A model generated the notes under the pieces. That model was not told the origin of the DNA and ran no database searches. It saw only the letters and a program-made list of their open reading frames with translations. 64,000 nt of DNA, taken from positions 9,529,071 through 9,593,070 of the forward strand of contig CP154957.1 in the NCBI GenBank assembly GCA_039621445.1, given 5' to 3'. Shown here one piece after another: positions 1 through 22,295 of this stretch. Within the stretch, counting starts at the first letter, position 1. The number at the start of each line of letters is the position of its first letter. The position numbers were made by a program, and so were the translations under genes. The DNA comes from Euglena gracilis (Eukaryota > Euglenida > Euglenophyceae > Euglenales).

Positions 1-131
1 TGGATGACACGTGAGAGCGGGAAGTGGGAACGCGCAGAAACCTCCAGCGGTCGGTCATCACGTGAAGTTGTTAATGAACAAGTTTGGGGGAGAGGGAGGA
101 GGACCTTGGGGCGTTATTGAACGATAGCAGT

Positions 132-400
132 GGGCGGTTATCCGCGTACTTTGCTTTTAGTTTGCGCGGGTTTCCGCGCAGATGAGGTTTGTGCGGAAAC
201 CCGCGTGGAGCTTGTTGCTGTCCTGATGGGTTGTGGTTGCGATGTTTTGGTGTCCCGAAGTGTCAGTGTCGGTGGTTGGTGTGTGGCGACATCGTTTTTG
301 ACAGTTTGGTCGGGACAGGTTGAAAGGGAGCCGTGGCTGCTGCGCCGTGACAGCAAGTACCCGAGCACGCGGAAACCCGCCTGGCATTTGAGCAGGAGGT
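132..400. repeat. Palindromic CGCGG hairpin repeats, left cluster
   Basis: The segment GGGCGGTTATCCGCGTAC at 132-149 is followed by self-complementary blocks at about 165-215 (GCGCGGGTTTCCGCGC, then GCGGAAACCCGCG) and at 368-380. The same CGCGG...CCGCG motif recurs at 1522-1665, partly in inverted order, so the two clusters may be the ends of one element of about 1.5 kb. No coding homology was recognised between them. Confidence 0.4.
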
Positions 401-1521
401 GGACACCCTCCTCTGCAATGAGGAGGCGGTAATGTTCCCCCTGGCCAGTGGTGGAGGGGTGGCTGCAGGGAGAGCGGCGGAACGCACGTGTCAGTTGCCA
501 GGCCGGGTGAGCTGCGGTAGAGAAGATGTTTTGTTACCGTCCCGAAAAACAGCCAAAAAACTGAGGTTGATTTCTCAGGAGGAACAAAAGCACCTCCCAA
601 AGCCCTCCTTTTGGAACCCAACGGTTTTGGTGGCCCAGAATCAGGGTTTGGGGAAGGCTGACGAAGAAGTGATTCAAGATGTGGACGGAGAAACGCCCGT
701 TTCGGCAGCTGGTGGCAGCAGTCGAACAATTTTGTAGGGTTTTCGGACACAGTCCTCCAGGTTCTGAGAAAATCAAGGCCTTTTCAATTGTTTTTTGAAA
801 GAGTTTTACAGCATTTTTCCTTTGAAAAGCTGTAGTTTTTGCTGAAATTCAGACAAAATACCCAAACCACCTCTTTTTTACTGGCCCTTCTTCCCTCGGG
901 GTCGGCAACATGCCTCCGGAGGAGGCAACGGTGGTCTCGACCGTCAGAAGCCGTGTGGGAGGGTGGTACACCAGAAGGCGGTCGTTCTCAACCAACGCCG
1001 GGTCGATGTCTGACCCGATGCATTTTGGCTTCCATCCATGTAACAACCCTCAGCCCAAGTGTGTCCGGTCCTTTTGGAAACCACCCCTGCTCTGAGTGCC
1101 CAAGTTTAAGGGCTGGCCATCTCTCCTCACTTGGTCAACCCCTGCTGGTGCAATCTCCTCTCCCTGGGTTCCATAAACCTCCACCCCTCAAACTCACCAC
1201 AACACGCCAGACACCATTCAGTTGCAAACTGCCTGGCATGGCAGCAAAGTCTGTCGTTCGTGTCCTTTGCAAAGATTCACGCCTGTGACTGGTGTCACAG
1301 GTAGGGTTGCACAACTTTGCCAACAACCCAGCAGACTTCGTTTCTAGGGTGGCTTCCATCTTCCACCCCCATCCCAGCATCCACAACTGCTTGTCCTTTT
1401 GCTGCCCACCTTTAACCTGGCCACACGGATTCCCGCTTACACCCAGTCGCCTTACACTCACCACGTACACACACACAGCAGGCAGATTCCCTCCCACTAG
1501 TCATCAACTGTTTGTCTTATT
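401..1521. other. Unassigned interval between palindrome clusters
   Basis: ORFs up to 197 codons exist here on both strands but none resembles a known family and none keeps a splice-consistent frame. If the flanking palindromes are terminal repeats, this is the interior of a non-autonomous element. Confidence 0.3.
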
Positions 1522-1665
1522 GTACGCGGTAATCCGCGTACCATTCTTTGTTCTCACTTGTACGCGGTTATCCGCGTACAAGTGCATTGTGCGCGGATAA
1601 CCGCCTAAACACTTAACTCCGTCGTCTGTCACTTCTTGTTTCGTTTTACGCGGTTATCCGCACAC
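1522..1665. repeat. Palindromic CGCGG hairpin repeats, right cluster
   Basis: GTACGCGGTAATCCGCGTAC at 1522-1541 and GTACGCGGTTATCCGCGTAC at 1560-1579 are near-perfect and perfect palindromes. They are followed by GCGCGGATAACCGCC (1591-1605), which is the inverse of the left cluster at 132, and by another partial copy at 1647-1665. Confidence 0.5.
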
Positions 1666-1969
1666 ACTTGTATCGTTCACTCGTCTCCCAAATACCGTTA
1701 TTAACCTACACCATGGACACACAGCCCCGTGTCACACCCATTCAAACTCGGTGTTTTTCAAGCCGTTTACAACAGTTCCAGTACACCCCCAACTCACACA
1801 ACGCACACACAATCGTAGATCGGTTAAGCGGAATACCGCGCAAAACCACTTCTGTTAAATTATTGCCCAAAGCAGCCACACACCCCTCTCAACCTACTAA
1901 TTTGTGCCCTTTTATTTTGTGTTCAAAACAGCCAAAAAACGCCAAAATCGGGTGGGCAATTAGCGCCGC

Positions 1970-2760
1970 CTAAGCCAGTTTGGGTCCCAACTCCCCGTCT
2001 AGCCCGAGATACGGCCAAATTACGGTTTCGGGCCCCGAACGGACCAGAACTGGCAAAATTGGCCCAAAACTCCCAAAACGGCCGTATCTCGGGCTAGGCG
2101 ACGAGTTGTCCCAAATCGCGCATACCGATCGATAGGGCGTTCCAAGGTCGTCAAATAAGGTCGCCATCACTTTTCCTCAACTCCGCAGCGTTTTCGAGAT
2201 ATTTTGAAATTTTCGATTTTTGGACCCCGAGCCCGGCGGCCCTGACGGCGCCCGTTGGGTCCCCGAATACCCAAAACTGGCCCAAAATGGCACAACCAGA
2301 TCCCGGGAACCCCAAAAAACGGTCAAAACCCCCCCCTAAACCTAATGATTGACCCCCTGGTTTGGGTTCCAACTCCTCGTCTAGCCCGAGATACGGCCAA
2401 TTTACGGTTTCGGGCCCCGAACAGGCCCGACACGGCCAAAACTGGCCAAACTGGCCCAAAACCCCAAAACGGCCGTATCTCAGGCTAGGCGAGGAGTTGA
2501 CCCAAAGCGCGCATACCAATCGATCGGGCGTCCCAAAGTTGAGGAAGGACGTCCTCTTCACTTTTTTGCAACTCCGCAGCGTTTTCGAGATATTTTGAAT
2601 TTTTCGATTTTTTGACCCCAAAATGGCCCTGCAATTTTCCCGGAAAAAAAAACGGTACACAACTTTTTTGCTCGGGCCATATCTCCGGACTGGCGGGGAG
2701 TTACGGGTAACCGAAGGGCTCTGGAGAAACTAGGGACCCTCTCCTAACCTATAGGCTGTT
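1970..2760. repeat. Dispersed satellite-related repeat, two degenerate units
   Basis: Two units (about 1975-2215 and 2360-2610) share the order: CTAGCCCGAGATACGGCC, fields of GGCCAAAA, a second GGCCGTATCTC, then AACTCCGCAGCG-TTTTCGAGATATTTTGAA. The same motifs appear in the large array at 3.0-6.1 kb and again near 29.1-29.4 and 31.75-33.0 kb. No protein-coding content is credible. Confidence 0.6.
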
Positions 2761-2883
2761 CACTTTGGGGGCCCGAAAATCCAATGACATCGATAATCCT
2801 CGGGGGCCATTGCCTACCCAGGGGGGGGGGCGGGGGGGGGTGCGGGGGGGGCGGGGGGGGGGGGGGGGGGTCGGACCCCCCCG

Positions 2884-2937
2884 TCGCCGGGGTGGTAAGC
2901 TTCGCTCTTACTCTAAAGAGATAAGAGCTCAGCGACC
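2884..2937. repeat. Short interspersed hairpin repeat
   Basis: About 50 bp containing TAAGCTTCGCTCTTA and AAGAGCTCAGCG. A near-identical inverse copy lies at 31628-31680 and weaker relatives are at 5175-5200 and 30800-30840. It lies between long G and C homopolymers. Confidence 0.5.
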
Positions 2938-3009
2938 CCCCCCTGACCCCCCCCCCGCCCGCGCCCCCCCCCCCCCGCCCCCCGCCATGCCCCCCCCCCC
3001 CCCCCCCCC

Positions 3010-6000
3010 CTGAGTAGGCCCGGGGACCCGCGGATTATCGATGTGACCTGATTTCGGGACCCGAAAGGTTAATAGCCTATAGGTTAGGAGACGGTCCCTA
3101 GTTTGTCCAGAGCCCTTAGGTTGCCCGCAACTCCGCGCCAGGCCGGAGATCTGGCCCGAGCAAAAAAGTTGTCTACCGTTTTTTTTCCAAAAAAAGTTTG
3201 TTGGACCGGCAACAGGGGTCATTTTTGGGGTCAAAAAATCGAAAAATTCAAAATATCTCGAAAACGCCGGGGAGTTGAACAAAACTAAAGAGTATCTCAT
3301 TCCACAACTTTGGGACGCCCCATCCACCGGTATTCGCAGTTTGGGCCAACTCCCCGCCTGGCCCGAGATACGGCCGTTTTTCGGTCCAAATGGCCGTTTT
3401 GCGCACTTTTCCCACTGTCCGACTTCGCCGTTTTCGGGCCAAAAAGGCGAAAAAAATCGAAAAAATTTTTTTCGCCCAAAACCATGTTTTTGGGCCTCCC
3501 GGACCCGGAAAAAGTGTTTTTGGGCCAAAAACGAGCGTTTTTCGACCCGCCAGCGCCCCGTTTTGGTTCGCCAATCCATTGACTTTGGGTCAAAACCGGG
3601 TGAAAAAAGTCGAAAAAAATCGAAAAAAATTTTTTCGCCCAAAACCATGTTTTTGGGCCTCCCGGACCCGGAAACAGTGTTTTTTTTTTTGAGCCAAAAA
3701 CGAGTTTTTTTCTACCCGCCACAGCGCCCCGTTTTGGTTCGGGCGCGCGCCAATCCATTGACTTTTGGTCAAACCCAATCCATCCGCCGGGTGAAAAAGT
3801 CGAAAAAAATCGAAAACCCGCGGATTATCGCTGTGTACGTCTGATTTCGGTGAAAAAAACCGCGAAAGGTTAATAGCCTATAGGTTAGGAGACGGTCCCT
3901 AGTTTGTCCAGAGCCCTTAGGTTGCCCGCAACTCCGCGCCAGGCCGGAGATCTGGCCCGAGCAAAAAAGATGTCTACCGTTTTTTTCCAAAAAAAGTTTG
4001 TTGGACCGGCAACAGGGGTCATTTTTGGGGTCAAAAAATCGAAAAATTCAAAATATCTCGAAAACGCCGGGGAGTTGAGAAAAACTAAAGAGTACCTCAT
4101 TCCACAACTTTGGGACGCCCCATCCACCGGTATTCGCAGTTTGGGCCAACTCCCCGCCTGGCCCGAGATACGGCCGTTTTTCGGTCCAAATGGCCGTTTT
4201 GCGCACTTTTCCCACTGTCCGACTTAGCCGTTTTCGGGCCAAAAAGGCGAAAAAAATCGAAAAAAATTTTTTCGCCCAAAACCATGTTTTTGGGCCTCCC
4301 GGACCCGGAAAAAGTGTTTTTGAGCCAAAAACGAGCGTTTTTCGACCCGCCAGCGCCCCGTTTTGGTTCGCCAATCCATTGACTTTGGGTCAAAACCGGG
4401 TGAAAAAAGTCGAAAAAAATCGAAAAAATTTTTTCGCCCAAAACCATGTTTTTGGGCCTCCCGGACCCGGAAAAAGTGTTTTTGAGCCAAAAACGAGCGT
4501 TTTTCGACCCGCCAGCGCCCCGTTTTGGTTCGCCAATCCATTGACTTTGGGTCAAAACCGGGTGAAAAAAGTCGAAAAAAATCGAAAAAATTTTTTCGCC
4601 CAAAACCATGTTTTTGGGCCTCCCGGACCCGGAAAAAGTGTTTTTGAGCCAAAAACGAGCGTTTTTCGACCCGCCAGCGCCCCGTTTTGGTTCGCCAATC
4701 CATTGACTTTGGGTCAAAACCGGGTGAAAAAAGTCGAAAAAAATCGAAAAAAAATTTTTCGCCCAAAACCATGTTTTTGGGCCTCCCGGACCCGGAAAAA
4801 AGTGTTTTTGAGCCGAAAACGAGCGTTTTTCGACCCGCCAGCGCCCCGTTTTGGTTCGCCAATCCATTGACTTTGGGTCAAAACCGGGTGAAAAAAGTCG
4901 AAAAAAATCGAAAAAAAATTTTTTGAGCCAAAAATGAGCGTTTTTCGACCCGCCAGCGCCCCGTTTTGGGCCGCCGACCCATTGACTTTGGGTCAAAACC
5001 GGGTCAAAAAAATCGAAAAAAATCGAAAAAAAAAATTTTGCCCGAAACGATGTCTTTGGGCCTCCCGGACCCAGAGAAACTGTTTTTGAGCCGAAAAACG
5101 CCCCCCCAGCGCCTTGTTTCTGGCACAAAACACATGGATTTCAGTCAAAAGAGCTCCCTGGGGTGTGCCGGTATGTATGGAGGGGTCGCTGAGCTCTGAG
5201 CGCTGAGCTCACTGAGCGTTTTTCGACCCGCCAGCGCCCCGTTTTGGTTCGCCAATCCATTGACTTTGGGTCAAAACCGGGTGAAAAAAGTCGAAAAAAA
5301 TCGAAAAAAATTTTTTCGCCCAAAACCATGTTTTTGGGCCGCCCGGACCCGGAAAAAGTGTTTTTGAGCCAAAAACGAGCGTTTTTCGACCCGCCAGCGC
5401 CCCGTTTTGGCTTTTTGGCACCCCCCCCCCCGCCCCCCCGCCCCCCCCTGAGTAGGCCCGGGCACCCGCGGATTATCGATGTGACCTGATTTCGGGACCC
5501 GAAAGGTTAATAGCCTATAGGTTAGGAGACGGTCCCTAGTTTGTCCAGAGCCCTTAGGTTGCCCGCAACTCCGCGCCAGGCCGGAGATCTGGCCCGAGCA
5601 AAAAAGTTGTCTACCGTTTTTTTTCCAAAAAAAGTTTGTTGGACCGGCAACAGGGGGTCATTTTTGGGGTCAAAAAATCGAAAAATTCAAAATATCTCGA
5701 AAACGTCGGGGAGTTGAGAAAAACTAAAGAGTACCTCATTCCACAACTTTGGGACGCCCTATCCACCGGTATTCGCAGTTTGGGCCAACTCCCCGCCTAG
5801 CCCGAGATACGGCCGTTTTTCGGTCCAAATGGCCGTTTTGCGCACTTTTCCCACTGTCCGACTTAGCCGTTTTCGGGCCAAAAAGTCGAAAAAAATCGAA
5901 AAAAATTTTTTCGCCCAAAACCATGTTTTTTGGCCTCCCGGACCCGGAAAAAGCGTTATTGAGTTGAAAATGAGCGTTTTTCGACCCGCCAGGGCCCCTT

Positions 6001-6150
6001 TTTGGGCCGCCAACCCATTGATTTTGGGTCAAAACCGGGTCAAAAAAGTCGAAAAATATCGAAAAAATTTTTTCGCCCAAAACCATGTTTTTGAGCCTCC
6101 TGGACCCGGAAAACATGTTTTTGAGCTGAAAATGAGCGTTTTTCGCCGGC
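3010..6150. repeat. Satellite-like array with higher-order units
   Basis: Three higher-order units begin near 3030, 3820 and 5465. Each has the lead-in GGATTATCG, TTAATAGCCTATAGGTTAGG and ACTCCGCGCCAGGCCGGAGA. Inside the second unit a basic repeat of about 163 bp is iterated: ACCATGTTTTTGGGCCTCCC occurs at about 4280, 4445, 4607 and 4770. Units alternate AAAAATCGAAAAAA runs with GCCAGCGCCCCGTTTTGG. The long ORFs across the array follow from its periodic, stop-poor composition and I do not treat them as genes. Confidence 0.85.
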
Positions 6151-6159
6151 CGAGCCGGA

Positions 6160-6537
6160 ATGGTCCCCCAAAGAGCTCAGCTCTACGTCACACCCTGTCA
6201 AGAAAGCCCCACCCATGGTGGCGTTGGGGTAGTGGTGGTGGTGGTGGTGGTGGTGTTGCTTTTTTTGAGAGGCCTTGGTGCACCTTTTCTTTCTGCCGGT
6301 TGTTCAGTTTCCTCGGGCTTGCGGGTGTGGCCGACACCACCCCTGCTGGGCATGCGCTCTCAGGCACACAGATGCTGCCCCCCCCCCCCTGGAGGGGGCA
6401 GGCATTTTTGGCCAAGGCCCACTGGCGCCTTCGTACCTGAAGGCCTCCAAAGGCCTGTTTTGGCAAAGTTCTGCCAACAACCCGGCAGGCACGACCCTGG
6501 GGGGGGGGTTGAAGTCAGGAGTTTTTTTTAGTCGTGG
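6160..6537. other. Unassigned, low-complexity G/C-run sequence
   Basis: A (GGT)n run at 6228-6256 and C homopolymers are the only visible structure. No exon-like segment upstream of the first recognised GARS exon could be found here. Confidence 0.4.
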
Positions 6538-6745
6538 ACCCCGGGGGGGGGTAGGGTGGGTGGGTCCGGTCGAGCCCCCCCCCCCCAGGGGGGTTTTATC
6601 GGAGGGGGGTGGGACATACTTTTCGGCGCCAAAGGCGCCGAAAAATTTTGAAAGGGTGCTATTTTCAGCACTTTTCGCGGCCATTTTTTTCGGCCATTTT
6701 TTTGTGGGTCCCCGGGGACCCCCCCCCCCCGGCCTTAAAAAACCC
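6538..6745 (+). repeat. Dispersed GGCGCC-hairpin repeat, copy 1
   Basis: Contains CGGCGCCAAAGGCGCCG, a hairpin, followed by GAAAGGGTGCTATTTTCAGC and a G/C-run tail. Inverse copies are at about 35770-35999 and 43975-44215, so this is an interspersed family bounded by G-rich homopolymers. Confidence 0.55.
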
Positions 6746-6869
6746 CCTGGTTGAATTGCCTGCCTGCCCAGCCACATCAGGACACTCCCACGCCCTCCTT
6801 GCCCCCCCAGGGGGAATCAACTCAGCGTGGTCAGCAGCGACAGTCTTTCCCCCCCCGCCCTTGCCACAG

Positions 6870-17656
<10,787 letters not shown>

Positions 17657-17884
17657 CCTCCGGGGTTCGGGACAACACCTTCAGGGATTTATCCTGAGAC
17701 ATCCCAAAAAAATTCCGACAAATCCTGCAAAATCCCGACAAATTCCGACAATTACCGGCGAAGTTGGTGAAGACATTGTTCCTGGCCTCCAGCCAACTTC
17801 TAAGCATTGATACAGGACTCAGGAGGTTCTGTTCGGTGTATACAGATTAATCTTTTCTTGACCCTGTTTCACTGCTTATCTTTG

Positions 17885-18225
17885 TGAGTTTTTGGGTTTT
17901 TGCTTTTGTTTTTTTTGTTTTGGTGGGGTGGTTTCGGTGTTGTGTCGATTGTTGTGTTTTATTTTGTGTTTTTTTTTTTTTTGTTGTTTTTTTTGGGTTG
18001 ATGTCTGCGTTTTTTTGTTTTTTTTTTTTTTTTGTTTTTGTTTTTTTTTAGGTGTTCGTGTTATTTTTTTTTTTTTTTTTTGTTGGTTGTTTTTTTTTTG
18101 TTAGGTTTCGGGATGGGTTGTTTTTTTTTTGTCTGTTTTGTTGTTTTTTTTTTTTCTTTTCTGTTGGTTTTTTTTTTTTTTTTTTGTTGGATTTATTTTT
18201 TGTTTGTTTTTTTGTTTTTTGGTTT

Positions 18226-18266
<41 letters not shown>
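17885..18266 (+). repeat. T/G-only strand-asymmetric tract
   Basis: About 380 bp consist almost wholly of T and G (T-runs up to about 37). It starts about 230 bp after the GARS stop. It could be a decayed retroposon tail or a simple-sequence expansion. The Phe/Lys-rich ORFs are artefacts. Confidence 0.8.
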
Positions 18267-18267
<1 letters not shown>

Positions 18268-19025
18268 GTTTCCATCTGAAAAGATGCCAAGCACAGACAT
18301 CATGCGATTTCTTCAGCCCGGATTTTTTTCAATCCAATCAGTTCCTGACCGTGTTTTTTTTTAAAGTGGAAAGTGCACCCAAGCTTCTTTTCCCTCACAT
18401 GGCAATTGCATTGGGGAACGGGGTGTCGGTCCTACCCCCAGAATTTGGCATTTGGTTTCGGACTCTCAGGGGCGCGCGCTTTTTGGGGCATCTTCTTTTG
18501 GGCATTTCTGGGATTGGTTCGATAAAAAATGATTTTGCGGGGGACTTCATTTTCGGAGGCTGAGGGGTGTGCCATGGCCCTGCACACCTTTCGGGCACCA
18601 AAAAAGCAGATGCAAAGCTGTGGACAAATGGCAAATTTACATGTGCTGCGTGCTTCGGAGGGCCTCATGTTCAGAAGATTGAATTGCAGGCAGAACATAC
18701 AAAACAGCGGACAGCGGCAATGCAAAGATTTGTTTCCACCTGCGATGGCAATCGTCAGCGATACTCGAACTCACATCTCCCTCTACCAAATTGAAAACAG
18801 TTTCAGATGGTTAGATAAAAAGATTCCAAATACCCAAACATCCATCCATGCATGGCCAGAAGAAAGCATTACAATCATCTCCCCCATCTTTTCAGGGGCC
18901 GTGTGATGGCATTTACCGACAAAAATCCGACCCCCCCCCACACTGTTGTGTCGACACTGTCTTCCCCCCCCCCCTCATAGCAACCCCCTGCCTGGGGGGT
19001 CTTCCTGAAAAAAAAAATCCTGGTT

Positions 19026-19636
19026 TTGGTACTTCGAACCGCTCCAGTGAAGTATTTACTGGAGGAAGGGTGCCCACCCCCCATTCCCGAGCCGCTCTGG
19101 CCAGAGCTGGCCTCTGATACGGACGGGCTCGTTGCTTTCAATTCGCACCTGGGGGCAGAATTGTTTGGCCAAGTTTGGCTTCGCACATTACAAACCATCG
19201 CTGCACGATTTGAGGATACAATCGCATTCAACATCAACGTGCCTTTGCCCGCAGCCCTTCGTACGGTTGCTCTCTTTAAATTTCTTCCACGGCGCCCCCC
19301 CCCCTTTCAAGCAACTTCAAACAGATGGGGGGGGGGGCGCTGGATGACCTTAATAGCATATTTTCCCCTCTCCCCAAGACACAGCGATACGCGCGACAGT
19401 GGCATCCCCCCCACATAACCGTGCCTTGGGCAAAAGGGGAGATAAGATTGGAACGTCTGCGAGTGAAAATGCGAGTCATTTTGAGTCGCTATTTAGAACG
19501 AAAATTCAAAATCTGGGGTTTGGGTGACCGATTCATCATCCAAGATCCTTTAGAGAGGGCAATTGGGAGCAACGCGCACTCCAACACGAAAATGACGCAG
19601 GCACCGCAAAGGCGCACATCCCCTAGAGAGAAGTAA
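19026..19636 (+). pseudogene. Unidentified ORF fragments
   Basis: Two coding-looking stretches lie here: 19099-19295 (with GAELFGQVWLRTLQTIAARF) and 19360-19636 (with VKMRVILSRYLERKFKIWGL, ending in a stop at 19634-19636). They are separated by G homopolymers, and the frame changes across them. Amino-acid composition looks protein-like, but I recognise no family. They may be exons of a host gene or the remains of a transposon ORF. Confidence 0.3.
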
Positions 19637-19733
19637 AAAAAAGGACACATGGTATCGGACTCCCACAAAGGAAGTGGGAGGAAGGGGCCAGGAGGGCGGG
19701 GCACAAGAAGATGGTGCGCCCGCCTGGTTCCCA

Positions 19734-20300
19734 AAAGGCTGTGGTGCAGAGGCTTCCTTCCTTAAAGGCTGCCGTAGCCCTTGCTTGGATTAAACCTTTG
19801 TCCCCTGGAAGGGGGGGGACAGAGAAAGAGCAGGCGAGTCTTTTTCGACCCGTGGTGGCACCCCTCTTTTATCTTCTTTCCTTCCTGACCACAGTTGTCC
19901 AGGGCCCATGGCCGTCACAACGTGGAGAGGGTGATTTTTTAATCTTTGATTTACTGGGGGGTGGGGGTGGTTGCGACGGCCACGGACTGCCGCCGCTGCT
20001 CCAACCTCTGGAACTAGCGCTGTGTCTCCACCCTCCCTTGGAAGCTCTTTGAAGTTCATTCTTCATGGAAGTCCAGAATTTTTGTCGTCGCAATTGAAAT
20101 ATTTCTGGTAATAATTCAAGTTGAACTCGAAGCGTTGAATTATTCCTTCTTGAAGTCGAAGGCCAAAAAAAACTTTGGTCCACCAGTGATGGCAGTGATG
20201 TTCTTCGTGAATCCAATACTTCCCGAAAATTGTTTCAGTTTAATTCGCAGAAGTGAAATTATTTTTTCCCCCCTGAGGTCTAAGGGCAGAATTAGGAATC
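19734..20300 (-). mobile_element. Degraded DIRS 5' fragment in opposite orientation
   Basis: On the minus strand this segment encodes DGHGPWTTVVRKERR, matching DGHGPWTTVARRPRR in the intact DIRS gag region at 21230-21275. It is preceded by a similar Pro/Ser-rich stretch and by CAACTCCGGC-type terminal sequence (20303-20312). It is a second DIRS copy, head-to-head with the main element and cut short. Confidence 0.6.
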
Positions 20301-20448
20301 AGCCAACTCCGGCAAAAAAAGCAGTGAGAAGCACCTCCGCGCACACCAACCGCACACCAGAGCAGAGCAGCCGCAAAGACAGCAGGACCTCACCATCCCA
20401 TAGATCGGAGCCCGAGCCATGGGGATTTTGCATGCTTTGCCTGCTCGA

Positions 20449-20620
20449 CCGATCCGCTTCCAGGGGTATTCGCACTCCCCCGAGGCAGACCGAGAGGGGA
20501 GGAAGGGACACCGAGGGCGAAGCACATACACCAAGTGCCTTATTTTGCCGGCAAACAAGGCATGACGTCACTTGGGGGAAGTGGCGGAGCCCGAGGTGTC
20601 CCTGCTAGCCGCTGGGAGAG
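20449..20620. repeat. Variant DIRS terminal sequences
   Basis: GAGGCAGACCGAG...GGGACACCGAGGGCGAAGC (20481-20523) and GCGGAGCCCGAGGTGTCC (20585-20602) are relatives of the right and left ends of the DIRS element at 20780-25558, here in internal-complementary order. They mark at least one further DIRS copy. Confidence 0.6.
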
Positions 20621-20779
20621 CAGAGCGGCTTTTCCACCCCAAAAAATCAGTTTTCTGCTCAGGATTTCCATCTGCAGAACAGCGTTTTTGTGGAAAAGCA
20701 GCGCGCTTGGGACTCAATTTACGCATGCTAACTAGTGTTTTGAGTGTCAGGGGAAAAAGCCTGCCATTCAAAAACGCAG

Positions 20780-20908
20780 GACACCTCGGGCTCCGCACTT
20801 TGCCATTGTGAGGCCATGCCTTGCTCGCCGGCGGTTTGTTGTGTGATTGTTCGCTGCGCTGGGTTAGGAGGTCCCGCTTTGTGCCTTTTTTCGCCGGAGT
20901 TGGCTGAT
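20780..20908 (+). repeat. DIRS left inverted terminal repeat
   Basis: CATTGTGAGGCCATGCCTTG onward (20804-20877) is the inverse of 25422-25495, with few mismatches. GCCGGAGTTGGCTG (20895-20908) is the inverse of 25394-25407. Confidence 0.85.
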
Positions 20909-21071
20909 TCCTAAATTGCCCTTCGACACCCAGAAGAAAGGAAAAGAGTTCACGAACGAAGAAGAACCAAGAAAAGAAGTCAATATCAATTCAATATCCA
21001 GAAGGACACGAACCAGACGAATATCAAATCAAAAGTCAATTATCAAATTTCAAATTTGACTTCAATGAACA

Positions 21072-22295
21072 ATGCAGTTGAGAAGAAATTGGAATTTCAC
21101 GGCCGCGGACGTCCTGGAGCAGATGCCGCAGCAGCTGGAGAACTTGGAGATGCGGTCATCACGTGGCAAACCGTGGCCGTTCTTCCCACCCAGCCCCCCA
21201 CCCCAGAAATTTCCCCGCCCAAAACCCCCCCCAGTGACGGCCACGGTCCTTGGACCACAGTGGCCAGAAGGCCCAGAAGACAGAAGCCAGCACCAGCCCT
21301 TTGTGGGCAAAGAATGGGCCATGGGGGCCCAAAATGCTTCAAATGCAAAATGCTTGGCCAATCAAAGCCCACACATCAAGGGCATCTCCCCCAAAGGCGC
21401 CCAGCAGCCTGGGCACAAATTGGCCAGCAGATGGGGAGATGGAATCAAGGCCAAGGAGGTCAACACCACAGGGGCCATGGGGGCCAGTTTTTCAAGCAAA
21501 TCCCCTCAGGAAGGGGCAGAAAAGGTCTGTCCAACCCCCCCAATTCATCTATCACAACAGCCCCTCTCAAGGGGACAAGGGGGGGCCACAGCAGCCCCCC
21601 CAGATTTCCAATGGGGCTGGAGGCCAAAAAGAAATCAAGGCCTGGAAGACCACAAGATGGATTATGGAAAAAGATTTATACATGGAAACCTTGGAGATCA
21701 GCAGGGTGGACCCACAGTGGCCACCAAGAAGCTAAAGCACCAGCAGGGTGGACCCACAGTGGCCACCAAGAAGCTAAGGCAGCTGCTGGAGAAATCCCCC
21801 GAGGGACCCACAGAGGCCCTCTGCCAACAATGGGGGATAAAGGGACCCACAGTGGCCCTTTCATTGACCCAGCCCCAGGAGGAAAAGGGACCCACAGTGG
21901 CCCTTATGGAGGGAGGGGCAGGAACCCCTCCAACAATTATTCCTCAATTCCCAATGATTCAATCAAGGGGGGGACCCACAGAGGCCCCCCTATGGTATGT
22001 GAACCAACCACATCCACCTGGAGAAGACCAGATAGGCCAAACAGGGGCATTAAGCCCTATGGTATGTCTTCCAACAACAAGATCATCCAGAGAGGTGAGC
22101 AGAGAGGGAGAGAGTGCATGCACATCCCCCCAGAAAAAAATTCTTTTTCCAAGGGCCCAAGCCCTAGGGGACCTAGGGGTGCAATGTCCAACACCCCCAA
22201 CCCAGCCCCCCCAGAATCATCTTATCCAGAAAATAAATTCATTGGGGGAAAGAGGGGGAGACACCCCCCTCCATCAAAGGTTGCAAAAAGCCTAA
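21072..22295 (+). CDS. DIRS gag-like ORF
   Basis: An open frame of 407 codons, rich in Pro, Gly and Gln, has a recurring GGPTVATKKL module around residues 215-240 and further GPTVAL/GPTEAL repeats. An overlapping frame (from 21056) is also open and contains the knuckle-like CFKCKMLGQSKPTH, so which frame is translated is not certain. In favour of this frame, it continues into the RT frame once the 113-bp duplication at 22183 is removed. Putative role: RNA binding and particle formation. Confidence 0.55.
   Translation: MQLRRNWNFTAADVLEQMPQQLENLEMRSSRGKPWPFFPPSPPPQKFPRPKPPPVTATVLGPQWPEGPEDRSQHQPFVGKEWAMGAQNASNAKCLANQSPHIKGISPKGAQQPGHKLASRWGDGIKAKEVNTTGAMGASFSSKSPQEGAEKVCPTPPIHLSQQPLSRGQGGATAAPPDFQWGWRPKRNQGLEDHKMDYGKRFIHGNLGDQQGGPTVATKKLKHQQGGPTVATKKLRQLLEKSPEGPTEALCQQWGIKGPTVALSLTQPQEEKGPTVALMEGGAGTPPTIIPQFPMIQSRGGPTEAPLWYVNQPHPPGEDQIGQTGALSPMVCLPTTRSSREVSREGESACTSPQKKILFPRAQALGDLGVQCPTPPTQPPQNHLIQKINSLGERGGDTPLHQRLQKA

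Noticed and set aside
4097-5128. 343-codon minus-strand ORF and several overlapping plus-strand ORFs in the 3-6 kb array
   Set aside because: They follow the 163-bp repeat exactly, with Phe/Lys-rich repeats arising from TCGAAAAAAA runs. No domain and no start or splice logic.
3300-5450. CRISPR-like regular repeats
   Set aside because: The repeated unit is 163 bp with no unique spacers of constant length, and the DNA is clearly eukaryotic.
17885-18364. Phe-rich ORFs suggesting membrane proteins
   Set aside because: They arise only from the T/G homopolymer tract.
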